Positions 17,233 through 25,519 of a DNA stretch of 64,000 bases are shown in pieces. Source of the stretch: Aliiroseovarius sp. S1123. Its GTDB lineage: Bacteria > Pseudomonadota > Alphaproteobacteria > Rhodobacterales > Rhodobacteraceae. How positions within the stretch are numbered: position 1 is the first letter of the stretch; each line of letters starts with the position of its first letter. Both the position numbers and the translations under genes were made by a program. Below the pieces are notes generated by a model. That model was not told where the DNA came from. It saw only the letters and a list, made by a program, of their open reading frames with translations, and did not search any database. The stretch is from positions 248,001 through 312,000 of the forward strand of contig NZ_JALKBE010000003.1 of assembly GCF_023015885.1 (NCBI RefSeq), read 5' to 3'.

Positions 17233-18217
17233 CCACGCCCTTCGCATCCTTGCCAACGGTGGCCGGATCCAGATCGTAATGCGCACCGCAAAACTGGCAA
17301 TCCGCGGTCACGCGTCCGTCTTCATCGGTCATGTGGCCGATGTCTCGTTCCGAATAGATCGACAGGCTGTCACGCACGCGCTGTTCAGAACAGGGACAAC
17401 CGAAAGTGACGGGCTGTGGATCATAGACGCGCGGCGCTTCTTCGTGGAAGAGGCGCACCAACAGCTCGGTCGGCTGAACCGAGGGGCCGACAAGCTCCAG
17501 CTCTTCCACCGAATCCAGCAGGATGTTGGCGCGGCTCCAGTTTTCGCTGTCTTCGTCGGTCAGCAGGTCGCTGGGCGCCAGAAGCCCAGCTTCGCCCGAC
17601 CCACCTTCGCCCGTCACGTGCGGCGAGGACTTTGGCATGTGTTGCAGCATCACACCGCCCGCACGCCAGCCTTCCTGACCACCGCCCCAGACCGATTTGC
17701 CAAAGGTCAGGTGAAAGCGGGTTGGCAGCTGCTCGGATTGCGCGAAGTAAGCCTGCGCACAGTCAGACAGCGAATTACCCACCAGCGGCGTCATACCCTT
17801 ATAGGGCTGCTTGCCTTCCTTCTGCTGGATCAGGATCGCGAAGATACCTTTGCCGATCTGTGGGAAGCTGGGCCCGGTGGGGTCCAGACGCTCGTCGTCA
17901 TAGCTGGCATAGGCGCGGATTTCGGCGGGCTCGCCTGCTACTTTCGGCGCGTAGTAATCAGTCGCGATCAGGCGCGCAGGTCCATCGCCGCGGATCTGCA
18001 GCGACAGTTTCCAGCTTTGCTTGATGGTCTGCCCGATCATCGCGGTCAGCATGGCGGCTTCGGCCACCAGCGCTTCGATCGCGGGGGGGTAATTGTGTTG
18101 GGACAGGATCGTGTCCAGCGTTCCGTCAAGGCGCAGAAGGCGACCACGGATGTCGCTGTTGTCCAGTTGGAATGGCAGAATGGTGTCATCCCATGCGATT
18201 TGAGATCCAAGGGTCAT
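17216..18217 (-). CDS. hslO: Redox-regulated holdase chaperone Hsp33
   Basis: Hsp33 is a cytoplasmic chaperone switched on by oxidation of a zinc site. The 333-residue protein ends with the zinc-binding cysteines as FGCPCSEQRV (CxC) and ADCQFCGAHY (CxxC), the complete set for redox activation. AGGAAA precedes the ATG. It is the first gene of the hslO-nudL-cca-RNA methyltransferase run, reading leftward. Confidence 0.95.
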   Translation of the reverse strand: MTLGSQIAWDDTILPFQLDNSDIRGRLLRLDGTLDTILSQHNYPPAIEALVAEAAMLTAMIGQTIKQSWKLSLQIRGDGPARLIATDYYAPKVAGEPAEIRAYASYDDERLDPTGPSFPQIGKGIFAILIQQKEGKQPYKGMTPLVGNSLSDCAQAYFAQSEQLPTRFHLTFGKSVWGGGQEGWRAGGVMLQHMPKSSPHVTGEGGSGEAGLLAPSDLLTDEDSENWSRANILLDSVEELELVGPSVQPTELLVRLFHEEAPRVYDPQPVTFGCPCSEQRVRDSLSIYSERDIGHMTDEDGRVTADCQFCGAHYDLDPATVGKDAKGVDGDSA

Positions 18218-18287
18218 TGGGGTTTCCTATCGGCGTTCAGCTTGGCATACCGCGTCTATATGGTGGCAGCAACCGGATGGAAAAGGG

Positions 18288-18731
18288 ATGATCCGAAGAT
18301 TTGGCGCTCCTAAGCAGAGAAATCGGGCCTACACCCCGCGGCCGGGCGCCTATGCGATCCTTCTGCACGGGCGGGATCTGCTGCTGACACATCAGGGCGG
18401 GGCGTTCGACGAATACCAGCTGCCGGGCGGCGGCATTGATGCGGGGGAAAGCCCGATTGCCGCCCTGCATCGTGAAGTGATGGAAGAGACGGGCTGGTCC
18501 ATTCGCAATCCGATGCGACTGGGCACGTATCGGCGGTTCACCTTCATGCCGGAATATGACCTGTGGGCCGAAAAGATCTGTCACATTTATCTGGCGGTGC
18601 CCGTTCGGCAAATCTGCGCACCAATTGAGGCGGACCATGATGCAATCTGGAGCACCGCGCGCACTGCGGCAAAGATCCTGCACAGCCCGGGTGACAGGCA
18701 TTTTGTTCAGACCTACGTAGGCGACTTGTAG
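18288..18731 (+). CDS. Nudix hydrolase, substrate unknown
   Basis: A 147-residue Nudix protein. The Nudix box reads GGGIDAGESPIAALHREVMEETGW, here GGGIDAGES then REVMEETGW, with all catalytic glutamates. Surrounding sequence (RPGAYAILLHGRDLLLT; YRRFTFMPEYDLWAEKICHIYL) does not point to one substrate. It is divergent from hslO across 70 bp and its last 19 bp overlap the end of the convergent PP2C gene. Confidence 0.85.
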   Translation: MIRRFGAPKQRNRAYTPRPGAYAILLHGRDLLLTHQGGAFDEYQLPGGGIDAGESPIAALHREVMEETGWSIRNPMRLGTYRRFTFMPEYDLWAEKICHIYLAVPVRQICAPIEADHDAIWSTARTAAKILHSPGDRHFVQTYVGDL

Positions 18732-20026
18732 GTCACCATCACACAGGACAGATCATCGCCAAATTCCTGTCCGCCTGCAAAACAGTCCAAATCCCAGACC
18801 ATCGCGTCGAACAACATCTCGTTGGTCAGGCCGCTATTCTTTTCAATGATTTCGCCAAACCCTTGTTCTTCAACCTGTTCTTTCTGCGTATTTTCACATT
18901 CCGTAAAGCCGTCCGAATAGAAAATCAGCCGTTCTCCGGGTTGCAGCAGCAAGGTTTGGCTTTCGAATTCTGCGCCCGGGATCAGGCCAATCGGCATCCC
19001 GCCCTCTCCTATAAACTGCGCCCGACCAGATCGGTTCAGGACCACCGCATTCGGGTGCCCGCATTGGGTAAACTCCACATGGCCGGTCGTCATGTTAAGA
19101 TAGCCAAACAGCATGGTGAAATAGTGCTCGGACAACATGTCCTTGGTTAAGAGTGTGTTGAGCTGAGCCGCGACCATCTCGGGCGGTTGCCGGTGGTGAT
19201 TGCCGTCCTCACACTCGATCAATGCGATGTTATGCGTGGGGGACCCTTCTGACAGGTATGACGCCAACCGCGCGGTCAGCAGCGCCGAGGCGATCCCGTG
19301 CCCCGACACGTCAATCGAATAGAACGCGATGTGGTCCTTTCCGGCATCAAAAAACCCGACCAGATCGCCGCCCACATGCCCGCAGGGCTTCAACAGCACG
19401 GACACTTCTGCCCGGCCCCAGTCGCGGAAGGATTCACGCACCAAGGACTGCTGCATCTTCCGCGCCTCGACCAAGTCGCGATCCAGCGAATCATAGAGCG
19501 TCTTCAGCTCTGCCAGCGCCGAGGACACCAGCCGGTTGGTTTCCTGAAGCTCCCGCTCCATCGACAGAATACGCCCACCCGCCGCGATCCGTGCACGCAG
19601 TTCGTCCGGGTTAAAGGGCTTGGCCAGAAAATCATCTGCGCCAACATCCAGACCCCGCGCAACCGCGCCTTTGTCCGATTTCGACGTCAGCAGGATGAAA
19701 TAGACATAGCCCTTCGCATTCTGTGCCCGGATGGCTTGGCACAGCTCCAGCCCGTCCATACCTGGCATCATCCAGTCGCTAAGGATCAAGTCGAATTCCT
19801 GCGTACCAAACAGTTTAAGCGCTTCAATCCCCGATCCTGCTTCGGTCACTTGATAGCCCTGTTTCACCAGTGATCGTGACATCAAGCTGCGTTGGGCGCG
19901 GCTGTCATCAACAAGCAGAATATGTTGAATCGCCTCAGGCCTGCGCCCGTCTTTTTGCGCAGCACTGGTGCTGTTCGCTTCGAGTTTATGTGGATTAGCT
20001 ATACTCAAGATTGCCCCAAGACTCAT
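18713..20026 (-). CDS. Receiver-domain PP2C-type phosphatase (RsbU/SpoIIE-like; RbaY-like)
   Basis: A 437-residue cytoplasmic response regulator: receiver domain (LLVDDSR at 37-43, phospho-acceptor Asp84 in LSDWMMPGMDG), a coiled linker (MERELQETNRLVSSAL), and a PP2C phosphatase with GGDLVGFFD, DVSGHGIASALL and the C-terminal DDLSCVM. Such proteins dephosphorylate STAS anti-sigma antagonists. RbaY of Rhodobacter capsulatus has this architecture and affects gene transfer agent production; orthology is inferred. ATG 20026 is used; TTG 20029 is an alternative. Divergent from an HPt gene with a CtrA-type site between them. Confidence 0.82.
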   Translation of the reverse strand: MSLGAILSIANPHKLEANSTSAAQKDGRRPEAIQHILLVDDSRAQRSLMSRSLVKQGYQVTEAGSGIEALKLFGTQEFDLILSDWMMPGMDGLELCQAIRAQNAKGYVYFILLTSKSDKGAVARGLDVGADDFLAKPFNPDELRARIAAGGRILSMERELQETNRLVSSALAELKTLYDSLDRDLVEARKMQQSLVRESFRDWGRAEVSVLLKPCGHVGGDLVGFFDAGKDHIAFYSIDVSGHGIASALLTARLASYLSEGSPTHNIALIECEDGNHHRQPPEMVAAQLNTLLTKDMLSEHYFTMLFGYLNMTTGHVEFTQCGHPNAVVLNRSGRAQFIGEGGMPIGLIPGAEFESQTLLLQPGERLIFYSDGFTECENTQKEQVEEQGFGEIIEKNSGLTNEMLFDAMVWDLDCFAGGQEFGDDLSCVMVTYKSPT

Positions 20027-20065
20027 CAAATAAACGACATACTGATCATCACTAGGGCAAGCGCT

Positions 20066-20080
20066 TTAACAGGTCTTTAA
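20066..20080. promoter_or_regulatory. CtrA-type binding site between the PP2C and HPt genes
   Basis: TTAA-CAGGTCT-TTAA matches the CtrA spacing TTAA-N7-TTAA exactly, though the following base is A rather than the preferred C. It lies in the 138-bp AT-rich divergent promoter region, 40 bp from the PP2C start and 85 bp from the HPt start. Confidence 0.6.
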
Positions 20081-20164
20081 AGCTAAAATTCAACACTATC
20101 TGTATTTATAACAGTATTTTAACCCCTATTTTGGAAAATGGCCCCGGACAAGCAGGAGGCGCCC

Positions 20165-20479
20165 ATGATCAACTGGGGTCGCGTAAACGAACTGAAAGAC
20201 GAAATCGGGGAAGAAGATTTTGGCGAGGTCGCCGAGATCTTTTTGGAAGAGGTGGACGAGGTGATTGCCCGCCTGAAATCCAGCCCGAATCCCGCACAGT
20301 ATGAACAGGACATGCACTTCCTGAAAGGCTCGGCACTGAATTTGGGGTTTCAAAACTTGTCTGAGATATGCGGTCAGAATGAGCAAGCCGCCGCAAACGG
20401 TCAGGCCCACCAGATCCAGCTCGATCCGGTATTCACCACCTATGATCAGTCCAAGGCCGAGTTTCTGGCGCAGTGCTAG
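20165..20479 (+). CDS. Stand-alone histidine phosphotransfer (HPt) protein
   Basis: A 104-residue single-domain HPt protein with phospho-accepting His51 in the motif MHFLKGSALNLG. HPt proteins shuttle phosphate between receivers in multistep phosphorelays. ATG 20165 was chosen because a perfect AGGAGG (20154-20159) lies five bases upstream; an upstream ATG at 20138 has none. Divergent from the receiver-PP2C gene, its likely partner. It shares the palindromic CTAG stop overlap (4 bp) with the convergent ilvA. Confidence 0.88.
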   Translation: MINWGRVNELKDEIGEEDFGEVAEIFLEEVDEVIARLKSSPNPAQYEQDMHFLKGSALNLGFQNLSEICGQNEQAAANGQAHQIQLDPVFTTYDQSKAEFLAQC

Positions 20480-21723
20480 ACTACAAACTCGGCGATGGTT
20501 TCGTCATCCGTGATGTCCGAGAAGGCAAAGCCGTGTTCTTCCAACCGCTGCTCAAGCAGGTCGAAGTTCTCGGGTCGGCTGGTTTCGATGCCCAACAAAA
20601 CTGACCCAAAGTTGCGCGCGCTTTTCTTCATGTATTCGAACCGGGCAATATTGTCGTCCGGACCGAGGATCTGAAGGAAATCTTTCAGCGCGCCGGGACG
20701 TTGCGGCAGGCGAAGCAGGAAATATTTCTTCAGCCCGGCAAAACGCTGACCGCGTTCTTTGACATCGGGAAGACGTTCGAAATCGAAGTTCCCGCCCGAG
20801 GTGACACAGATCACGGTCTTGCCCTGAATGTCATCCCTCAGGTCTTTCAGCGCGTCGATCGACATCGCGCCGGCGGGTTCCAGCACGACCCCTTCGACGT
20901 TCAGCATGTCCAAGATGGTCAGGCAAATCCGATCCTCGGGCACAGTCAGAACATGCGCCGGATCGACTGATTTCAGCACCTCGAACGTCATCGCGCCAAT
21001 CCGCGCGACCGCGGCGCCATCGACGAAGTTGTCCACATAGTCCAGTGTGACCGGCTGCCCGGCCTCCAGCGCGGCACGCAGGCTGGCGCCCCCTGCGGGT
21101 TCGACATAACGCAAAGAGGTTTCCGGCGCAGTTTCGCTCAGATACTTGGTAACCCCTGATGACAGCCCGCCGCCGCCAACAGGCAAAATGACCAGATCCG
21201 GCGCACGGCCAAGCTGCGACACGATCTCGGCGGCGACGCTGGCCTGACCTTCGATCACATCCGTATCGTCAAAAGGCGACAGGAAATGGCCGCCCTCGGC
21301 AGCGCAGTAGTCTTGCGCGGCTTTCAGCGTGTCGTCGAAATAATCCCCAACCAAGCGGATCTCGATGTTGTCCCCGCCGAAGATGCGGGTTTTCTCGATT
21401 TTCTGCTGAGGTGTCGTCACCGGCATGAAAATCACACCCCGAACGCCGAAGTGGCGGCTGGTAAAGGCCACACCCTGCGCGTGATTGCCTGCGGATGCGC
21501 AGACAAACAGATCCTGCGACGGATCCGCAGCCAAGGCCTTGCCCATCGCATTCAATGCACCACGGATTTTGTAGCTGCGAACCGGGCTGAGGTCTTCGCG
21601 TTTCAACCAGATATCGGCGCCATACATCGCAGACAGATGGTCATTGCGCTGCAAGGGTGTTGCAGGGAACAACGCGCGCATTTGCTGTTCGGCGACGCGG
21701 GCTCTTTTCAAAAAATCGCTCAT
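20476..21723 (-). CDS. ilvA: Threonine ammonia-lyase (threonine deaminase)
   Basis: PLP enzyme converting threonine to 2-oxobutanoate, the first step of isoleucine synthesis. The 415-residue protein has the PLP lysine Lys52 in SYKIRGALN, the glycine loop PVGGGGLSSG and a single C-terminal ACT-like regulatory domain (LLRLPQRPGALKDFLQILG onward), fewer than the two of the long E. coli enzyme. ATG 21723 begins MSDFLKRARVAEQQM and has GGAGAG upstream; an open frame continues 41 codons further but is probably leader. Convergent 4-bp overlap with the HPt gene. Confidence 0.93.
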   Translation of the reverse strand: MSDFLKRARVAEQQMRALFPATPLQRNDHLSAMYGADIWLKREDLSPVRSYKIRGALNAMGKALAADPSQDLFVCASAGNHAQGVAFTSRHFGVRGVIFMPVTTPQQKIEKTRIFGGDNIEIRLVGDYFDDTLKAAQDYCAAEGGHFLSPFDDTDVIEGQASVAAEIVSQLGRAPDLVILPVGGGGLSSGVTKYLSETAPETSLRYVEPAGGASLRAALEAGQPVTLDYVDNFVDGAAVARIGAMTFEVLKSVDPAHVLTVPEDRICLTILDMLNVEGVVLEPAGAMSIDALKDLRDDIQGKTVICVTSGGNFDFERLPDVKERGQRFAGLKKYFLLRLPQRPGALKDFLQILGPDDNIARFEYMKKSARNFGSVLLGIETSRPENFDLLEQRLEEHGFAFSDITDDETIAEFVV

Positions 21724-21930
21724 GCGTGATCTCTCCATCAAGACGTATGCCTTGGCAAGTCCAACCCGCGAGGGGGCACGCGGAAGTTGTGTCGGTTTGG
21801 AAACAGTGATGACAGAATGTCGCTCATTGTGTGCGTATTTGAACAAAATACTTGTCAGAATTGTCTGGCAAACTAGCGTTTCGTCAATCAGAACTGGTTA
21901 ACACACCCAGCACTCACGGAGAGCGTGTAA

Positions 21931-22716
21931 ATGAAGAACCTCACCAAAGCCGTCATGACCGCACTGGTCACCACCCTTGCTGTCCCCGTCGCAAGCACTT
22001 CGATCATGCTTGTGTCTGCCGAACCTGCTCTTGCCAAAGGCAAAGACAAAGAAAAAGGCGGCGGCAAAGAGAAAGGTGGATCCAAGTCGCAAGGTGGAAG
22101 CAAAGCGTCGAACGGCAACGGCGCGGTTCGCAGCACGCTAAAAGGGGCGAATGCCTCGAATGCCAGCGCGCGCGCTTTGGAAGTCGCCAATGAAAACAGC
22201 CGCGTCGGCAAAGCGGCCGCCTATCGCGATGCAACGGTTGCCGCTGACGAAGCGGAAGGGACTGCCGCCGCCGCAGCCGCAGCAGTTGAGGCCCATAAGG
22301 AAACTGATCCCGGTGTCACCGAGGCCGAAGCGCAGGCCGCGGTCGACGGTCTGAACGGCGATCTGAGCACCCTGAACGGCGAGAAAACCGCACTCCAAGA
22401 AGAGCTTGATGCGCTCAACGAAAAAACCGAGCTGACCGAGGACGAAGCCGCACGCGTTGCTGAACTGGAAGGCGAACTGACCGCAAAGGACGACCAGATC
22501 GCGCAGACCGAAACCGATCTGGCAGCCGCAGAGGCCGATCTTGAGGTCGCCAAAGCCTATGAGGAAGAACTCGCACGCCTCGAAGCTGAAGAAGCTGAAG
22601 CTGCCGAAGCTGCCGCCGCTGCGCAACACGACTCGCTTCTTGTGCTGACCGATGGCCGTGACATTTCCGAGGACGAAGCCGCGATGGAAGAGCTGCACGG
22701 CAACCTCGGGCTCTGA
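21931..22716 (+). CDS. Secreted Lys/Gly-rich coiled-coil protein of unknown function
   Basis: I do not recognise this 261-residue protein. It has a Sec signal peptide with probable cleavage after EPALA (residue 35), then a low-complexity Lys/Gly/Ser segment (about 36-65, KGKDKEKGGGKEKGG), an Ala-rich stretch (about 75-125), and a long predicted coiled coil (about 125-230, heavy in Glu, Leu and Ala, e.g. LEGELTAKDDQIAQTETDL). The charge is split: strongly basic N-terminal part, acidic C-terminal part. It stands alone between ilvA and argG with its own terminator. A structural or envelope role is only a guess. Confidence 0.75.
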   Translation: MKNLTKAVMTALVTTLAVPVASTSIMLVSAEPALAKGKDKEKGGGKEKGGSKSQGGSKASNGNGAVRSTLKGANASNASARALEVANENSRVGKAAAYRDATVAADEAEGTAAAAAAAVEAHKETDPGVTEAEAQAAVDGLNGDLSTLNGEKTALQEELDALNEKTELTEDEAARVAELEGELTAKDDQIAQTETDLAAAEADLEVAKAYEEELARLEAEEAEAAEAAAAAQHDSLLVLTDGRDISEDEAAMEELHGNLGL

Positions 22717-22744
22717 TCCGTTCCGCCACAGCGCGAAAATTACC

Positions 22745-22774
22745 AAGGGCGGTCCGATGGGCCGCCCTTTTCCG
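22745..22774 (+). terminator. Intrinsic terminator after the coiled-coil gene
   Basis: AAGGGCGG / CCGCCCTT stem closed by a short loop and followed by TTTTCC, 28 bp after the stop codon. Confidence 0.8.
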
Positions 22775-22855
22775 TGCAGAACACGCCCTGTGATCCTTGC
22801 TCTTTCCCTTAAAAACATATAAGCGCCGCGCGATACGCTCGTGAAAGGGAAACCG

Positions 22856-24103
22856 ATGATTTCGACCAATACTGCACCGCAGAAGGCACCTAAGAAAGTT
22901 GTTCTGGCCTATTCCGGTGGCCTTGATACCTCGATCATCCTGAAATGGCTGCAGACCGAGTATGGCTGCGAAGTGATCACCTTCACCGCTGACCTTGGTC
23001 AGGGCGAAGAACTGGAGCCCGCACGCAAGAAAGCCGAAATGCTGGGCATCAAGCCTGAAAACATCCACATCGAAGACCTGCGCGAAGAATTCGTCCGTGA
23101 TTACGTCTTCCCGATGTTCCGTGCCAACGCGCAGTATGAAGGCCTGTACCTGCTGGGCACTTCGATCGCGCGCCCGCTGATCTCGAAGCGTCTGGTGGAA
23201 ATCGCTGCCGAGCACGGCGCGGATGCCGTCAGCCACGGCGCGACCGGCAAAGGCAACGACCAGGTGCGTTTCGAACTGGCGGCTTACGCGCTAAACCCCG
23301 AGATCGTCGTGATCGCCCCGTGGCGTGAATGGGATCTTGGCTCGCGTACCAAGCTGCTGGAATTCGCCGAGCAGAACCAGATTCCGATTGCCAAGGACAA
23401 GCGCGGCGAGGCGCCGTTCTCGGTCGACGCAAACCTGCTGCACACCTCGTCGGAAGGCAAAGTTCTGGAAGACCCGGCCGAGGACGCACCGGATTACGTC
23501 TATCAGCGCACCGTGCACCCGGAAGATGCGCCGGACACACCCGAATATATCGAGATCGAGTTCGAAAAAGGTGATCCCATTGCCATCAACGGCGAAAAGA
23601 TGTCGCCTGCAACCATCCTGACCAAGCTGAATGAATACGGTCGCAAGCACGGCATTGGCCGTCTGGATCTGGTGGAAGGCCGTTATGTTGGCATGAAGTC
23701 GCGCGGCATCTACGAGACCCCCGGCGGCACCATCCTGTTGGACGCCCACCGCGGTATCGAGTCGATCACCATGGACCGCGGCGCGATGCACCTGAAAGAC
23801 GAGCTGATGCCGAAATACGCCGAGCTTCTGTACAACGGCTATTGGTTCTCGCCCGAGCGCGAGATGCTTCAAGCAGCCATCGACCTGAGCCAAGAGCACG
23901 TGACCGGCACCGTCCGCATGAAGCTGTACAAAGGTCTGGCCCGTGTGGTTGGCCGTTGGTCGGATCACTCGCTGTACTCGGAAGAGCACGTGACCTTCGA
24001 AGAGGACATGGGCGCTTACGACCAGACCGACGCCGCTGGCTTCATCCAGCTGAACGCGCTGCGTCTGAAACTGATCGCGATGCGCAACAAACGCGTCAAG
24101 TAA
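22856..24103 (+). CDS. argG: Argininosuccinate synthase
   Basis: Joins citrulline and aspartate with ATP in arginine synthesis. The 415-residue protein carries the N-type PP-loop AYSGGLDTS at residues 18-26, then [15 protein letters not shown] and the tetramer region. ATG 22856 is preceded by AAAGGGA; an in-frame GTG at 22841 is an alternative. Transcribed alone and followed by an intrinsic terminator. Confidence 0.97.
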   Translation: MISTNTAPQKAPKKVVLAYSGGLDTSIILKWLQTEYGCEVITFTADLGQGEELEPARKKAEMLGIKPENIHIEDLREEFVRDYVFPMFRANAQYEGLYLLGTSIARPLISKRLVEIAAEHGADAVSHGATGKGNDQVRFELAAYALNPEIVVIAPWREWDLGSRTKLLEFAEQNQIPIAKDKRGEAPFSVDANLLHTSSEGKVLEDPAEDAPDYVYQRTVHPEDAPDTPEYIEIEFEKGDPIAINGEKMSPATILTKLNEYGRKHGIGRLDLVEGRYVGMKSRGIYETPGGTILLDAHRGIESITMDRGAMHLKDELMPKYAELLYNGYWFSPEREMLQAAIDLSQEHVTGTVRMKLYKGLARVVGRWSDHSLYSEEHVTFEEDMGAYDQTDAAGFIQLNALRLKLIAMRNKRVK

Positions 24104-24136
24104 ACTCGCGCCACGTCACTGTGGACCAAATTGAAG

Positions 24137-24165
24137 CGCCCTCGTATCACACGAGGGCGTTTTTA
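24137..24165 (+). terminator. Intrinsic terminator after argG
   Basis: CGCCCTCGT / ACGAGGGCG stem with an ATCAC loop and a TTTTT tail, ending 14 bases before the next gene's start. Confidence 0.88.
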
Positions 24166-24178
24166 CATGAGGACCCCC

Positions 24179-24466
24179 ATGCCCCTGACCCCCATCGTCG
24201 AAAAGATCGAACGCGGCCTGACCAAGGTACCATTTGATGAAAGCCTGAAGCTGGATTGCGGCGAGGATGGCGTGATTGTTTTGCAAGACGGGGCAGTATC
24301 GCGCGAGGATGCAGATACGGACTGCACGATCTCAATGTCGCACGCCAATTTGCAGAAGCTGATGAAGGGCGATTTGAACCCAATGACCGCCTTCATGATG
24401 GGCAAGATCAAAGTGTCCGGAGATGTGTCGATCGCGATGCGTCTGGGGCAGCTTTTGAAAGGGTAG
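24179..24466 (+). CDS. SCP2 sterol-carrier-type lipid-binding protein
   Basis: A 95-residue single SCP2 domain (LDCGEDGVIVLQDGAVS; DCTISMSHANLQKLMKGDLN; MGKIKVSGDVSIAMRLGQLL). SCP2 proteins bind fatty acyl chains or isoprenoids in the cytoplasm; the partner here is unknown. ATG 24179 has GAGGA five bases upstream; ATG 24167 in frame is an alternative. It follows the argG terminator by 14 bases, so it depends on read-through or its own weak promoter. Confidence 0.85.
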   Translation: MPLTPIVEKIERGLTKVPFDESLKLDCGEDGVIVLQDGAVSREDADTDCTISMSHANLQKLMKGDLNPMTAFMMGKIKVSGDVSIAMRLGQLLKG

Positions 24467-24468
24467 AA

Positions 24469-24477
24469 GTCTCTAAC
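24469..24477 (-). repeat. GTTAGAGAC motif copy at the ribokinase stop
   Basis: Exact copy on the minus strand. The TAG inside the motif is the stop codon of the ribokinase-family gene, seven bases from the stop of the SCP2 gene. Confidence 0.6.
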
Positions 24478-25345
24478 CTTGTAGAAAGCGGTCTACTTCG
24501 TCCCGCGACGGGATCGCGTCTGCGGTACCAAAGCGCGTGACTTTGATGGCGGACGCCGCCGCCCCAAGCCGCATGGCTTCTTCGCGTGACATCCCCTGAT
24601 CCAACCCCGCGGCGACATAACCGATAAAGCAATCCCCCGCGCCAGTCGTATCAACCGGCGTCACCGGGAAAGCCGGAACTTGTGCGGTCTCCACACCATT
24701 CTCGATCCAGACCGCTCCATCCGCCCCTTTGGTGATCAGCACCACGGGCACCGGAAGATCCGCCAGCCCCACGCCCAGCGCGCCGGTCAGTTGCTGCGCC
24801 TCGACCTCGTTCAACACCAGCATATCCGTCACGGGCAGCATCGCCTTTGCATCCTCGGCCACAAAGGGCGCGGCAGAGTAGATGACGCGCAGACCTTTCG
24901 ACTTGGCCAGCGTTGCGGCCTCGACCGTCAGGGCGGTTTCATTCTGCAAAATCAGCGTGTCCCCCGGTCCCGCGTCTGACAAAGCCCTTGCCACATGATC
25001 CTGCGAAAACGCACGGTTTGCGCCAGGATAGAGAATGATTTGGTTCTCACCCTCGGGATCAATTAGGATGTTGGCGTGGCCCGTTGCCACTTTCGACCGC
25101 GCGATGTGGCGCGTGTCGACCCCGGCCTGCGTCAGCACCTCGACACACCATTCACCTTCCGGCCCAACCGCCCCGATATGACACACCCGAACCCCGGCAC
25201 GCGCGCTTGCGACTGATTGATTGGCGCCCTTGCCGCCCAAACCAACGGAATGCTCGTTCGCTGCCAAGGTTTCGCCCGGCGCGGGCATGTGCGGCACGCG
25301 ATAGAAGTTATCAATGTTGATGGATCCGAGGTTGAATAGGGTCAC
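24473..25345 (-). CDS. PfkB-family sugar kinase (ribokinase-like)
   Basis: A 290-residue PfkB kinase with the N-terminal signature GLGGKGANQSVASARAG and the catalytic/anion-hole motif DTTGAGDCFIGYVAAGL with Asp238. Ribokinase is the best match because of GGKGANQ, but the neighbours contain no transport or ribose genes, so the substrate is not settled (ribose, deoxyribose or a nucleoside). Convergent with the SCP2 gene, 6 bp apart. Confidence 0.82.
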   Translation of the reverse strand: MTLFNLGSINIDNFYRVPHMPAPGETLAANEHSVGLGGKGANQSVASARAGVRVCHIGAVGPEGEWCVEVLTQAGVDTRHIARSKVATGHANILIDPEGENQIILYPGANRAFSQDHVARALSDAGPGDTLILQNETALTVEAATLAKSKGLRVIYSAAPFVAEDAKAMLPVTDMLVLNEVEAQQLTGALGVGLADLPVPVVLITKGADGAVWIENGVETAQVPAFPVTPVDTTGAGDCFIGYVAAGLDQGMSREEAMRLGAAASAIKVTRFGTADAIPSRDEVDRFLQG

Positions 25346-25456
25346 GCGGCGCCTCCTTGCCTGTCCACGTTAGCGTGCTTGCCCGCAGGCGCAAGTCGTG
25401 CGTAGCATGACGGGGAAACGCCTTGTTTTATTCACCCTTTTGAATGTCACTTCGCT

Positions 25457-25483
25457 ATTGTATTCCATTGTATACCGTATATA
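25457..25483. promoter_or_regulatory. Helically phased ATTGTAT direct repeats with a TATACCGTATATA near-palindrome
   Basis: ATTGTAT occurs at 25457-25463 and again at 25467-25473, exactly ten bases apart, running into TATACCGTATATA (25471-25483). This lies 36-63 bp before the NAD-type isocitrate dehydrogenase start in otherwise GC-rich DNA and looks like an operator or promoter core. The regulator is unknown. Confidence 0.4.
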
Positions 25484-25519
25484 TCAGACGCAAACGCGCG
25501 CACCACCATGGAGATGACC

